Shown here: piece after piece, positions 24,885-37,342 of the stretch
Layout: every line of letters begins with the position of its first letter
How positions within the stretch are numbered: position 1 is the first letter of the stretch
Assembly (NCBI RefSeq): GCF_904849725.1
Contig: NC_058519.1
Coordinates: 183,261,703 to 183,325,702 of the forward strand
Direction: 5' to 3'
Length of the DNA: 64,000 nt
DNA from: Hordeum vulgare subsp. vulgare
Lineage: Eukaryota; Streptophyta; Magnoliopsida; Poales; Poaceae
The notes under the pieces: generated by a model
The model's database searches: none
What the model was told of the DNA's origin: nothing
Seen by the model: the letters and a program-made list of their open reading frames with translations, nothing else
Position numbers and translations under genes: made by a program

Positions 24885-25690
24885 CAGCACTATAGAATTT
24901 ATGATGGGTATATGTGGTTGGCATATTGCTGATCGGAAATAATGTAGAATTTCTGGAAAGCATAAAGGGTTGTTTGAAAGGAGTTTTTCAAAGGAAAACC
25001 TGGATTAATCTACTTGAACATTGAGCATCAAGATCTATGGAGATAGATCAAAGCGCTTAATAGAACTTCCAACGAAATGCATTCCTTGACAAATTTTTGA
25101 AGGAGTTGAAAATAGATCAACAAAGAAGGAGTTCTTGGTTGTGTTGTAAGGTGTGAATTTGAGTAAGACTCAAAGCTCGACCATGACAGAAGAAAGAGAA
25201 AGGATGAAGGTCGTCCCCTATGCATTAGCCATAGGCTTTATAGTATGTTATGATGTGTACCGCACCTGATGTGTGCCTTGCCATCAGTCTGTGAAGGGGT
25301 ACAAAGAGTGATCCAAGATTGAATCGCTGAACTGCGGTCAAAGTTATCCTTAGTAACTAGTGGACTAAGGGATTTTTCTCGATTATGGAGGTGATTAAAG
25401 AGTTTGTCGTAAAGGGTTACGTCGATGCAATCTTTGATAGTAATCCGGATGACTCTGAGTAGTAAACCGGATTCATATAGTGGAGTAGTCATTTGGAATA
25501 GTTCCAAATGGCGCGTTGTAGCAACATCTATGGGATGACATAGAGATTTGTAAAGAACACACGGATCTGAAAGGTTCCGACCCGTTGACTAAAACCTTTC
25601 TCACAAGAAAGACATGATCAAGCCCCAGATTTGTATGGGTGTTAGATTCATCAAAATCACATAGTGATGTGAACTAGATTATTGACTCTA
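24885..25690 (+). pseudogene. Degenerate Copia gag-pol of element E, part 2 (reverse transcriptase end and RNase H)
   Basis: The polymerase sequence cut at 16338 resumes here. A stretch around 25155-25260 encodes SKTQSSTMTEERERMKVVP, the conserved segment before RNase H in Angela-type elements. RNase H-like traces continue to about 25620 but with stops and shifts. It ends at the PPT at about 25694-25705 (AAGTGGGAGAT). Confidence 0.75.
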
Positions 25691-25705
25691 GTGCAAGTGG
25701 GAGAT

Positions 25706-27526
25706 TGTTGGAAATATTCCCTAGAGGCAATAATAAATTGGTTATTATTATATTTCCTTCTTCATGATAATCGTTTACTATACATGCTAGAATTGTATTG
25801 ATTGGAAACTCAAATACATATGTGGATACATAGACAACAAACTGTCCATAGTGAGCCTCTAGTTGACTAGCTCATTGATCAAAGATAGGTCAAGTTTTCC
25901 TGGCCATAGACAAGTGTTGTCACTTTATGACGGGATCACATCATTAGGAGAATGATGTGATGGACAAAGACCAAAACTATGAACATATCATATGATCGTG
26001 TTAGTTTATTGTTACTGTTTTCTTCATGTTAATGTATGTGTTCCTATGACCATGAGATCATGCAACTCCTGGACACCGAAGGAATACCTTATGTGTTATC
26101 AAACGTTGCAACGTAACTGGGTGACTATAAAGGTACTCTACAGGTATCTCTAAAGGTGTCTGTTGGGTTGGCATGGATCAAGACTGGGATTTGTCACTCC
26201 GTGTGACGAAGAGGTATCTCGGGGCCCACTCGGTAATACAACATCACAACTAGCCTTGCAAGAAATGTGACTAAGGAGTTAGTTACGTGATCTTGTATTA
26301 CGAAACGAGTAAAGAGACTTGTGAGTAACGAGACTGAACTAGGTATGGAGATACCGACGATTGAATCTCGGGCAAGTAACATACCGAAGGACAAAGGGAA
26401 CAGCATACGGGATTAATTGAGTCCTTGACATAGAGGTTCAACCAATAGAGATCTTTGTATAATATGTAGGAGCCAATATGGACATGCAGGTCCCACTATT
26501 GGTTATTGACCGGGGAGTGTCTCAGGTCATGTCTGCATAGTTCTCGAACCCAAAGGGTCTGCACACTTAAGGTTTGGTGGCGTTTCAGTATAGTTGAGTT
26601 ATAGGTGTTGGTGACGAAGGTTATTAGGAGTCCTAGATGACATCCAGGACGTCACGAGGAGCTCCGGTATGGTTCGTAGGTAAAGATTGATATATAGGAA
26701 GTCCTGTTTTGGTCATCGGAAAGGTTTCGGGCTCATCGGTAGTGTACCGGGAGTGCCGGGAGGGTGCCGGGGGACCACCGGGAGCGGTGTGTGACGACCC
26801 AAAGAGGCTCATGGGCTATGAGAGGAGGTGGACCATCCCCTGGTGGGCTGGCCTAAGTCTATCTCAAGGGCCCATGCGAAAAGGATAAAGGAAAAAGGCA
26901 AAACGGGCCATATTAGGAAGGAGTCCTAATAGGATTCCACCTCCCTTGTGGGAGGTGGATTCCTCCCTTGTTGGCTCGGCCGAAGCTCCTTGGAGTGGAG
27001 GCCAAGGCTTCCTCCTCTCACCTCCTCCTCCTATATATACTAGAGGTTTTAGGGGTGACGGCTAACCCTAATTGCCACGTGCTCCCTCTACTTCATCTAG
27101 ATCGGTTTCTCCTCTAGTCTAGTTCGGTGGTGCTTAGGCGAAGCCCTGCTGGATTAGTTCACCACCACCACCACCACGCCGCCGTGTTGGAGAACTCATA
27201 TACCTCTCCGCTCCTTTTTCTGGATCAAGAAGGCGGAGATCGTCATCGAGCGGTACGTGTGCTGAACGCGGAGGTGTCGTCCGTTGGGCACTAGATCGGG
27301 ACAGATCGTGATGGGATCGCGGGACAGATCGTGATGAGATCGCGGGACGGGCTGCGATTTGGATCGCGAAGATGTTCCACTACATCAACCGCGTTATATA
27401 GGCTTCCTCTTAGTGATCTACAAGGGTATGTAGATTCACTCTCCCCTCTCGTAGATGATCATCACCATGGATAGGTATTGCGTATGCGCACGATTTTTTT
27501 TGTTTCCCATGCTACGTTCCCCAACA
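25706..27526 (+). repeat. 3' LTR of element E
   Basis: 1821 bp, TGTTGGAAATATTCCC to TTCCCCAACA, the Angela/BARE signature ends. TATA-like box at 27032-27039. No gene is supported in it. Confidence 0.93.
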
Positions 27527-28490
27527 TGACCCTTCTCTAGCTATCTATGCTTTCTCATCTCAAGTTCTATTAATGCTTCATCATAAAACAAGCACTTGTC
27601 GATCCCTCTGTGTGAAGGTTCACTCGGAGGTCTGTATCGTCAAAGGCTGCCTTCCAAAACCTCCTTGGAAAACTCAGTGTGACCAACTACACAAACTTGA
27701 CGCCACCGTTTTTTCAAAGTTGATCAGGTTTTCAATCTCGGTACCACCTAAATCGCCAACTCGGTTACACCAAGTTTCCCTGTATGCTGACAGTTGAGGA
27801 ACTCGGTGACACCAATTTTGCCATCTCGGTGACACCGACAGCGCACGGGTATATATACCCGCGCACTGAATTTTTGACATCACTTCATCAAAACGTTTTG
27901 TTCACCAAAACCCTCGCTGCCTCCGACACCCGAGATCATCGCCCTTGACTCCCCGAGCACCATTGCCTCTGGGATTCGCCATCATGGACTCAATCTGCTT
28001 CGCCGTCGTCGCCATAGCCGGACCGCCGCCAAGTTAGGGTACAAATCAGATTTTCCTTGCGTTCCCCGTATGATTCTTACGCATTGGGAAAGTTTTTCTT
28101 TGAGCCACCATGTGCAAATCCTTCCTTCCACCAGATGAATCTCGTAGAGTAGAAGAAGTAGAATTTTTGGATCTGATCTGCCGCAGCATGCAACTCGGTG
28201 AGACCGAGTTTGCAAAATCGGTTCCACCGATTCCTGTTTTAGGGTTCCTGAGAAGAAACTCGGTGAGAACGAGCAACTCTTTTCGGTACCACCGAAAATG
28301 AGTGCCTAGTCTCTATTAAGCGAGTAAGCCTTCTCGGTGACTCCGAAATTGCCAACTCGGTGCCACTGATTTACATCCTGTAGTAAGATCATACCCTTAC
28401 TTTCAAACTTCTATTTTTTTCAAAAACATCTGAATTTTGTGATTCCCATCCTTTCTACATTTTCTATATCCACTTCACATGTTCTAGTGT
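27527..28490 (+). promoter_or_regulatory. Promoter-like 5' region of element G with an array of TCGGTGNNACCGA-type motifs
   Basis: About ten near-palindromic copies of CGGTGNNACCGA lie between about 27738 and 28372. The segment GGGTATATATACCC (27848-27861) is a TATA-like palindrome. It precedes the ORF but does not match the 3' LTR base by base, so whether it is LTR or leader is open. No coding sequence is accepted here. Confidence 0.5.
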
Positions 28491-31400
28491 TTGCTGCTGA
28501 GCATGTCTGTCAGCATCTCAGGTTCATATGATAGTCAGAATGATTTCAGGGAACCAAGTGTTGACTTGGATGTTGGCACTAGTCCAGAGAGGACAAACTT
28601 TGACCCTGGATCATATAGTTCTCATGGCTTGCCCAAGGTAGCTACCACGCCAAGGAGGAAGTTAAATTCTAATGAGGAAGACTCAGACTTTTTGCCAGAA
28701 GAAACATCAGCCCCTCCTAAGGCTCCTCCAAGGAAAGTTGTCACAAAGATATCTGCCATTGCTGCTGATGTGAGAGCACTTGATTATGCCAAGAAGGGCA
28801 AAGCCATTGCCAAGGAAGCACCTGCAAAGAAAGCTAGTGTGAAGAGGCCCACGAAGAGAACTATCCATCTTGTTGACAGAAAGATTTCTATGTTTGAAGA
28901 CACAGAAGAAGCTGAGGAAGAAGCTCCTGAGGAGATCCCAGTTCCTCCCAAGAAGAAGAAGGTGATGGGTGATGCAATGAAGTCTGCTCCAAAGCCTGCT
29001 GCTAAAGCAAAGAAGGCCGTAGCTTCTAGGAAGACCACCAAAGATATACCTGCAACTACTAAGAGCAAAGGCCCTTCATCCAGTTCCCATGCTACAGAAG
29101 AGGAAGAAGATGAGAATGCTCCAGTTCTCAGGAAGCTCAGATCATACCTTCCACTCCACAATGATGCTCATCCTATATCAGAAGACATGAAGAAGAGGAA
29201 GGATGTCGGATTAAGAAAGTGGAGAGCTGTTGATCCATATGCTGTCAGAAGAAGAACTGATGTTGATCCAAGGTTTCACACCAAGGAATAACAAGATTTT
29301 TATGAGACTATTTTGTATGACAAGAGTCCTACTGTGAGTGATATGAGGTATGTCGACTGGGCATACATCAAGGAGAATGGGAATTTCTTTCCACATGTTC
29401 AAGAGAACTTCAGGCTAGTTGACATAGAAGATTTCGTTGGGAAGGAGATGACCCCATGGAATGACAAGATGATCATGGAATTCTATGCAACTGTACATTT
29501 CTATGATAACTCTTTAGTGCGGATGACCGATGGACACACGTACGACACTACAATTGTTGAATGGGCTGCAACCATTGGTGTCCCCAAGCAGGAAGATGCA
29601 AATGTAGATGTGTATGCAGATGCTAAGCGGAATCACAACTCCATGGACAATATGTACAAGACCATTCCACATTAGTACTTGGCCAGTCACAAGTTTGGTT
29701 CAGTATATTTTCTGCAAGCTGGAATTCCCACGACAAACACTATACTACGATACACTCTCATGCCTAAGTCAGGAGATGAGAAGATGTTTAGAGGATATTC
29801 AATCAACCTGCTGCACCTACTTGATACCCATAGAAGATTTAAGGTGATGGATTTGATAGTAGAGACTATCCGAAGGACTACTGCGGATCAGAAGAGATCC
29901 TGTGGATATGCACCTTACATTCAAATGCTCATCAATGCCAATCTAGGCAAGCATGCATATCAACTTGATCGTCCCCATCTACCTCTTCATCTTGAAATTG
30001 AAGATAATGAGATTGTGATGGATGACAATGATCCCAACTCAGCTAAAGGAAGAATGGCAGCAGAGGATGAAGCTGCTAGAAACAGGCCACCTCTAGTTCC
30101 ACAGCTCGGAACTCAAGATGAGCAAATGGCATTTCTAGTGAGCACTGTTCAAGGCATGGAGAAGAACATCCAGGAGATTATGCAAAATCATAAGAGTCTT
30201 GAGAGAGCTGTGGAGACAAAATTCCACAACATGGATATGAAGGTAACTGACTTGACCACCATTGTGAGATAGCTTCAACGTGAAGTTGACTCTGTGGAGA
30301 TTCCACACTCAGAGGATTGATGTCTGCTAGAACTACATCGGTATTTCCCCAAAGAGGAAGGGATGATGCAGTATAGCAACGGTAGGTATTTCCCTCAGTG
30401 ATGAGACCAAGGTTATCGAACCAGTAAGAGAACCTCCTCACACCACGTAAACAACACCTGCACACAAATAACAAATACTCGCAACCTGACATGTTAAAGG
30501 GGTTGTCAATCCCTTTCGGGTACGGTGCCTCAAGATAGGCAGATAATGTGAGGTAAAAGTGGTAGATAGGATAAATAGATCGCGGAAATAATAAATTACA
30601 ACAAGGTATTTTTGTATTTTTGGTTTAATAGATCTAAAAAAAGCTAAGGAAAATATATCACAAAGGCAAATATGATGAAAAGATAACTAGGGGCCGTAGG
30701 TTTCACTAGTGGCTTCTCTCGAGAAAAATAGCAAAAATTGGGAAAACAATTACTGTTGGGCAATTGATATAACTTCAAATAATCATGACGATATCTAGGC
30801 AATGATCATTATATACGCATCACGTCCAAGATTAGCAGACCGACTCCTGCTTGCATCTACTACTATTACTCCACACATCGACCGCTATCCAGCATGCATC
30901 TAGTACATTAAGTTCATGGAAAAACAGAGTAATGCAATAAGAACGATGACATGATATAGAAAAGATCTATTTATGTAGAAATATACCCCATCTTGTTATT
31001 CTTAATAGCAACGATACATACGTGTCGTTTCCCTTTCTATCACTGGGATCAAGCACCGTAAGATCGAACCCATCACAAAGCACCTCTTCCCATTGCAAGA
31101 TAAATAGATCAAGTTGGCAAAACGAAACCCAAATATCGAAGAAGAAATACGAGTCTATAATCAATCACGCATATAAGAGATCAAAGAAGACTCAAATAAC
31201 TTTCATGGATAAAAACATAGATCTGATCATAAACTCAAATTTCATGGGATCCCAACAAACACACCGCAAAAAGACTTACATCACGTGGATCTCCAGGATA
31301 CCATTGTAGTGATAATCAAGAGAGAGATAGAGGAAGCCATCTAGCTACTAACTACAAACCTGTAGGTCTACAAAGAACTACTCACGCATCATCGCAGAGG

Positions 31401-32133
31401 CACCAATGGACATTATGAACCCCTCTATGATGGTGTCTAGATTGGATTTGGTGTTTCTGGACTCTGCGGTGGCTGGAATTGAGTTTCGTTCCCCTCCTTA
31501 GGATTTCTGGAATATTGGGGGAATTTATAGAGCAAAGAGGCGGTGCAGGAGGCCAACAAGGAGGGTACAACCCACTGAGACACGCCCTGGTGGGTTGTGC
31601 TCCCATCGCAGCTCCCCTGAGGTGCGTTCCTGGCCCACTGGATGTATTTTGGCCCCAAAATATCCACGAAAAGTTTCGCTGCGTTTGGACTCGGTTTGGT
31701 ATTGATTTCCTACGATGTAAAAAACATGCAGAAAACAACAACTGGCACTGGGCACTATGTCAATAGGTTAGTACCAAAAAATGATATAAAATGACTATAA
31801 AATGATTGTAAAACATCCAAGAATGATAATATAACAACATGGAACAATAAAAAATTATAGATAAGTTGGAGACATATCAAGGATGAAGATGAAGCTGAAG
31901 ATGATGATGATGACGAGGATGAGTCTCTTCCACCCACTACCACTAGGTTCAACACCCAACCTCGGTCAGTTGTTGTTCCTGTTAAGGAGACAAGATAGAC
32001 ATCTTCAGCACAAGCTTCGGCACCTTCAGCACCAGCTCCAACTCAAACTCCTTTAGCTCCAGGACATTCAAAAAAAGCCTTCACCCAGACTGTTATATCG
32101 ACTCCATCATCAGCTGCCCAGAGAGACGAGTAG
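28491..32133 (+). pseudogene. Long ORF of element G (plant transposon-protein type), four stops and an LTR insertion
   Basis: One frame runs from 28491 to 30317, then from 31885 to the stop at 32131-32133, about 691 codons, once solo LTR H and one TSD are removed. Premature stops are at 29289, 29673, 30270 and 31996. By region: residues 1-260 are disordered and Lys/Ala/Pro-rich, with a Lys run resembling a nuclear signal; about 275-470 is a folded domain that I recall as the putative plant transposon protein family; about 550-600 is coiled coil; an acidic Asp/Glu run and a Ser/Pro/Ala tail follow. Its function is unknown. It replaces gag-pol in this element type. Confidence 0.7.
30318..31879 (-). 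mobile_element. H: solo LTR of an Athila-type gypsy element inside the G ORF
   Basis: 1562 bp from TGATGTCTGC to GACATATCA on the plus strand (TGATATGTCTCC at its minus-strand start). It is flanked by AGGAT at 30313-30317 and 31880-31884. There is no internal region, so it arose by LTR-LTR recombination. Its ends resemble those of element A. Confidence 0.92.
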
Positions 32134-32606
32134 TTCTATACTTTTGAACTTTTTGGTAACTTGTTGCCAAAGGGGGAGAAATGTATAGATCATAGACTTC
32201 GTGTGAGAGAGAGCTTTTTCCTTTATTTGCTCTTGTTTGGTTTTAAAAACTTTGGTTTTTGGATGACTTTATCCTATCTATGTGAACGATCATACATTTT
32301 ATCATGTGTCATGCTACTATATCATCTCTTAGCTATCTTTGTGATGATCACTCGCTTATCTTGTTGGTGTCATATGCTTTGTTATTATTTTTATGCTCCA
32401 CCAAGATGTATGTGACATGGAAGAGTAACCCATGATCCTAATCGATTGTGCATTTGCATTCAAACACAAATTTTCAATAATGCACAAATTTAGGGGGACC
32501 TCTTGCTTTTCACGTACTTCTCAAAGCGTCGATGCTAATCATTGATTATATCTTCCGTAGAAGCTTTGATCTATATGTTGTCATCAATTACCAAAAAGGG
32601 GGAGAT
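32134..32606 (+). other. Element G 3' non-coding region with PPT
   Basis: AT-rich, with no gene. CCAAAAAGGGGGAGAT at 32591-32606 is a clear PPT touching the 3' LTR. A second GCCAAAGGGGGAGAAAT tract at 32166-32182 looks like an extra PPT-like copy just after the ORF stop. Confidence 0.7.
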
Positions 32607-34121
32607 TGAAAGCACAATTGCTCCGTATGGTGGTTTTGATAATTGATTACAACACATGCATCATTTTACTAATGTGTTTTTCAAGTATATTTTAGAGAAG
32701 TTCAAAAGATGTTATGGCTTAAGGTTTATGTGGAGATACCCTTGGATGCAAGAAAGGAATGATATTGGCTCAAGCTTCAAGCTAGAAGACTCTTCATTTT
32801 ATATTTGTGAGAAATCACTTTTCAGTCCATAGGAAAGCCAATACTATTAAAAGGGGGTGTGGTAGTAAAATGAACTGATTGCTCAAATGCTCAAAGTTAG
32901 CCACCGAAACACTCAATCATTTTTCCCACATATCCACTCTGTCAAGTTCCACATTCACAAATTCGGTGTAACCAACATTGCCACTTCGGACCCACCAAGT
33001 TTGAACCTCAGACAGAACCCTAGCCATTTCCACCATATCGGTGCAACCGAAACTGCATCGGTGCTACTGAGTTCAATGTGACCAACATTCTGTTTCTCAG
33101 ATACACAAAATCAGAATTTCCGAGTTTGAGTATCGGTGCGACCGAGTTTGGCCATTTGACCGTTAGTCACCTTTTCAGTGCCACTGAGTTCTATATATTG
33201 GTCTCACCGAGATTCAAAAGTTCACACTTTTAGTACTAGTCGGTACCACCGAGTTGTCCACTTCGATGTCATCGAGTTTGCATTTTTGTGTGTACCGGTT
33301 GGATTTTGGCTACTACCTATATATACCCCTTCACCCACCTCTCATTCGCGGGAGAAGCACTCAGAACACATACTTCATTTCCAGATCCATTTCTGAGAGA
33401 GAACCACCTACTCATGTGTTGAGACCAAGATATTCCAATCCAGTCATTTGAAACTTGATCTCTAGCGTCCCCAAATTGCTTTCCACCAAATCAACCTCTC
33501 CTACCCATGCATATTCTGTGAGAGAGTCATTTGTGTTGAGGATACTAGCTTTAGAAGCACAAGAGCAAGGAGTTCATTGATCTATCCGATCTATTACCTT
33601 TTGGAGGGTGGTGCCTCCTAGATTGGTTAGGTGTCGCTTGGGAGCGTCCTACTTCGTGTTGTGGAGTTGAACCAAGATGTTTGTAAGGGCAAGGAGATCG
33701 CCTACTTCGTGAAGATCTACCGTGAGTGAGGTTAGTCCTGTGTGGACGGAAGCCGTGGTGGAATAGACAAGGCCGCTTCTTTGCGGACCCCTTGTGGGTG
33801 GAGCTGTGTGTGGACTCTCGCAGCCGTTACCCTTCATGGGTTGAAGTCCCCACTAACATGGACGTATGACAGCGCCACCTATCGGAACCATGCCAAAAAT
33901 CACCGTCTCAACCTCATGCATTTGATCTCCCTACCTTACTCCTCTACTTTACACTTGCATGTTTACTTTCCACTGCTATACTATTAGAACTGCATGTGTA
34001 GGGTGTACTTGACTTGTTATAACTGCCGTAGCTGCCTCTCAAGTAAAATTGGGAAAAAACAAAAAAATTGTCTTGTTAAGTAGTCTAATCTCCCCCCTCC
34101 AGACATACTTTCGATCCTACA
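32607..34121 (+). repeat. 3' LTR of element G
   Basis: 1515 bp, TGAAAGCACAATTGC to TCGATCCTACA. About nine CGGTGNNACCGA-like motifs lie at about 32962-33276, followed by a TATA box at 33318-33325. It is homologous to solo LTR L (40202 to about 62407). Confidence 0.85.
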
Positions 34122-36260
34122 CTGGGGCATTGGTTAAACCAAATGACATGACCATGTACTCGTACAGGCCATACCTTGTCACGAATGTCGTCTTTGGAAT
34201 GTCTTCGAGGCGGATTATTAGTTGGTAGTACCTAGACCTGAGGTCGATCTTGGAGAATACCTGGGCACCATTCAATTGATCGAACAAGTCTTCAATCTTG
34301 GTGAGCAGATACTTATTCTTTATGGTGACCTCATTGAGGGAATGGTATTCAACACAGAGTCTGGTAGTCCCATCTTTCTTGGACACAAATAGAACATGTG
34401 ATCCCAAAGGAGAGGCACTAGGGCAAATAAACCCCTTCCTGAGCTGCTCAGCCAGTTGTTTCTTTAACTCTGCCAATTCCTTAGATCCCATCCTATATGG
34501 CTTCTTATAGATGGGTCTTGATCCGAGCATTAGTTCCATAATGAACTCGATGTCTCGGTCGGGAGGCATCCCGGGCAGTTCATCAGGAAAGACATCTCGG
34601 TACTCGCATACCTCCGGCACCTGGTCCAACTCAATTCCTGAAACGCAGTTAACCTGAGGGGCTTGAGTGGATTCAGGATCGGAAACATACTTAACTTCGA
34701 CTCCTTGGTCACTGGTCATAGTGATGGCGCTCTTAGCACAATCCAACATGCTTTGGTGGTTGGCTAACCAATCCATACCAAGGATCACGTCCAAGCCTTG
34801 CGACCTAAGGACAATAAGGTCCGCCACGAAGTCTACCCTGTTAATGTTGATCCCAACTACCCTACATCCTATATTAGTCCTTAGTACTGCACCCGGGGTT
34901 TGTACCGACATTTGACCATTCAGGAATGTAGGTTTCAAGCCACTCTTCATCGTAAACTTTTGTGTGACAAAAGAATGCGAAGCACCACAATCAAACAATA
35001 CTTTTGCTGGAGTTGAGTTGACAAGGAACATACCCAGTATGTAGTGTGGGTCTTCCTGGGCTTCCTCTGCAGAGACGTGATTCACACGACCTCTGTGATT
35101 GTAGTGTGGGTTGCGGGGAGCTTGGTTCCTGGTTGGCGCTCCATGACCTTGTCTTTGATTTGGCGCAATGGGGTTCGGTGCATCGGGCTTTGTGTCGGGG
35201 CACTGCCTTGAGAAGTGCCCAGGCTGACCACACCCAAAGCAAGTGACCTCCCCGGGGTTGTTGCTCTTGCCCCCATTGTTGTTGCTGGGAGGGTTGTATG
35301 CCGGCTTGGGGTTGGCATATGACTGAGGCTGGTAGCTTGGTCTAGGTGCACGAGCCTTGGGGTGATCGTGCTGATAGTTTGGCCTTGACGGGGCTGACTG
35401 CCACGGGCGAGTCTTCTGGTTGCTGGAACCACCGTTGTTGATCAGCTTGCGGTTGAGCGTGTCTTCCATAGCATGGCGCTTGTCTTCAAGCATGAGGGCC
35501 TTATTCACCAGATCGAGAAGGTTCAACAGTCACAAACAACAAGATAGTATTGCAATGACTGCTGAAGTCCTTCCATGAAGCGCTCTACCTTTGCGACCTC
35601 AGTGCTGACATCATCACGTGCATACCTCGATAAGAGGTTATACTTCTGCAGGTATTCCTGGACTGAGCGACTTCCTTGCTTCAGCATGTGAAACTCCCGG
35701 TTCTTGATAGCCATCATCCCACGGGGAATGTGGGCAGCACTGAATCCTTCCTTGAATGCAACCCAGGTGATAACACGCTTGCCCTGCATGATATTGAATC
35801 CATCCCACCAAGCCTTGGCGGTGCCCCTAAGACAGTGAGAGGCATACAAAACCTTCTCACGGTCATCGGTGCAGTTGACCGGCATGAGGAGATCCTCTAT
35901 GGCGCGGATCCAGTCATCGGCATCCAACGGCTCGGTTATCTCGGTGAAAATTGGGGGAAAAGTCATCATGAACTCTGACAGAGTGGTGTGACCATTATCG
36001 TTCTAGCTCTGTTGCTGGTTATTCACCAAGACCTGAGGCATCTGCTGGATAGCAGCTTTGTTGTCTTGGCGTTCCTCTCTGAGAGCTTGAAGAAACTGAG
36101 ACATGGTTAGGTTCGCCAGAGGAGGCCGTAGCGGGGGAATGTCGCCATGTGGCTGCTCCAGGTGAGCTCCAGCTTGAGTAGACCCATCGACTCATGGCTG
36201 CTGGCTAGAGTCGCTAGTGCTGGGGTGGTCAAAGGTACTGGCGCTGGTAGCAGTCACCAT
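34122..36260 (-). pseudogene. Gag-protease-reverse transcriptase of element J, truncated by G
   Basis: The ATG is at 36258-36260. The gag frame carries an in-frame TGA near 36190 and a TAG near 36003, then is open from 35969 to 35523, with the WWDGF-type gag core. A one-base shift near 35523-35535 leads into the next frame (to 34122): basic linker, CCHC zinc knuckle at about 35187-35230, protease loop DCGASHSF near 34975-35000, and reverse transcriptase from about 34550 with [13 protein letters not shown] and MSFGLTNAP. The reverse transcriptase ends where the G LTR begins, before the catalytic YxDD box; RNase H and integrase are outside the window. Confidence 0.85.
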
Positions 36261-36569
36261 CCTGTTTGGAGCAGTCAAGTCAATATATTGGAATAGACGG
36301 GCGAATACCACTAGAGAGAAATACGCCTAAATAAGGGGGGTTGGTATGGTGCAAGTGTGCCAAACAAAAGGGCCAAAGGACCCAACGCATAATCATTAAG
36401 TAAGATAAGTGATGTATCCATTTACATGCTGCCTAAGGCAAAAGCGCGGCTTGCATCAAAACACAAATAGAAAAGCACACAACAAGCACAAATGGTTTCA
36501 TATGAACCATTACACGGACTCGAATTCGCATGAGGGTTCCTAGCTCGTCCTACCCTAGGGTCCTTGGAC
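36261..36569 (-). other. Spacer between the accessory ORF and gag of element J
   Basis: About 300 bp with no recognisable coding content. Confidence 0.5.
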
Positions 36570-37342
36570 CTAAGTAGCGGAGTGCTCGGTCTCAAACTCA
36601 TGCTCCTCTAGGTCTTCCTCCTGGTCATCATCTTTGCGGGAATCATCTCCTATCGAGGGTGTGGGGGAACGAGGAGGTCCATCCCGACAACGCTTCGTTG
36701 GAGGAGCGGTGAAGAGGTCTCTATACTCCTTGGCGCTCATGCGATGACTTTGAGTGGGGGTGACCTTAAGTGGTGGTATTCCTCCTCTGTATGCAACAGC
36801 AGGCTATCCTTCGGGTGCTCCATCCTTCTTGATCCTGCCCGTCTTCATCTTCTCTTGGCGGAGTAGCTCGTGGACACGGTGGAGTTCCTGGCGGAGCTTC
36901 ACTGACTCCTCGATCAGGTTGTGAGCCAGATTGCCGGCAGAGAGGCTGAAGTAGGTCTGAAACGTGAGCGGTGTTCCCTCCTCTCGGGCTGGGGTCAACT
37001 TCCAACTCCCACCAACCTCCTCCTTTACAAAAGGCAAGTGACGTGTAGCCAGTTCGTCGGCCATCTTGGGGAGGATGTCATGAAGGTGGATGGGCGCGTT
37101 TCATGCCGCCGTCTCAACCGCCCCAATACCAGAGTCTTCATTTGTGGCCCTTCAAAGAACCAACTAGTCGGAGAGTCATTTTCCTTCACGACCATGTCAA
37201 CGTGGTACTCCTTCATGGTGGCATTGACCCAGTGCTCGTGGTAGAGATAAAGGGGTGATCGGTGTACTTGACACTTCTCCAGGATGTCCTCCACGAGTAT
37301 GGGAAAGCCGGACTCCAGGAGGGTCTCGGGTACGACGACCAT
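36570..37342 (-). pseudogene. Accessory ORF upstream of gag in element J, unknown function
   Basis: About 257 codons from the ATG at 37340-37342 to a stop at 36570-36572. A one-base loss and a stop near 37095-37130, and a TAG near 36806-36811, break it into pieces. The N-terminal part has an ETLLESGFPILVEDIL segment and a Trp/Tyr-rich stretch; the middle is helical and charged (HNLIEESVKLRQELHRVHEL); the end is acidic. It starts about 150 bp inside the PBS, ahead of gag. No known retroviral domain is seen. Confidence 0.55.

Larger units (their letters stand above)
11434..27526 (+). mobile_element. Element E: Ty1/Copia retrotransposon of the Angela/BARE/WIS type, left part outside the window
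   Basis: The right LTR is complete (25706-27526). The left LTR is present only from 11434 because D inserted into it; the matching point in the right LTR is about 26869. The internal region holds a very degenerate gag-pol, split by element F at 16339-24884. LTR sequence, PBS type, gag and polymerase all match what I know of the Angela/BARE group. The heavy decay of the coding region suggests that E is older than A or N. Confidence 0.9.
27527..34121 (+). mobile_element. Element G: large non-autonomous LTR element with one long ORF, 5' end outside the window
   Basis: The right boundary is sharp: the LTR at 32607-34121 ends in CCTACA directly against the reverse transcriptase of element J. The left part is interrupted by E at 27526, so the 5' LTR should lie left of the window. 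Inside is one ORF of unknown function, interrupted by solo LTR H. No gag, protease or polymerase is present. Confidence 0.75.

Noticed and set aside
11434..27526. Two separate Copia insertions (LTR pieces at 11434-12082 and 25706-27526)
   Set aside because: PBS, gag-to-RNase H order and continuity across F show one element whose left LTR was split by D.
28784..29161. A 125-codon ORF antisense to the G ORF
   Set aside because: Shadow of the Lys/Ala/Glu-rich coding strand.
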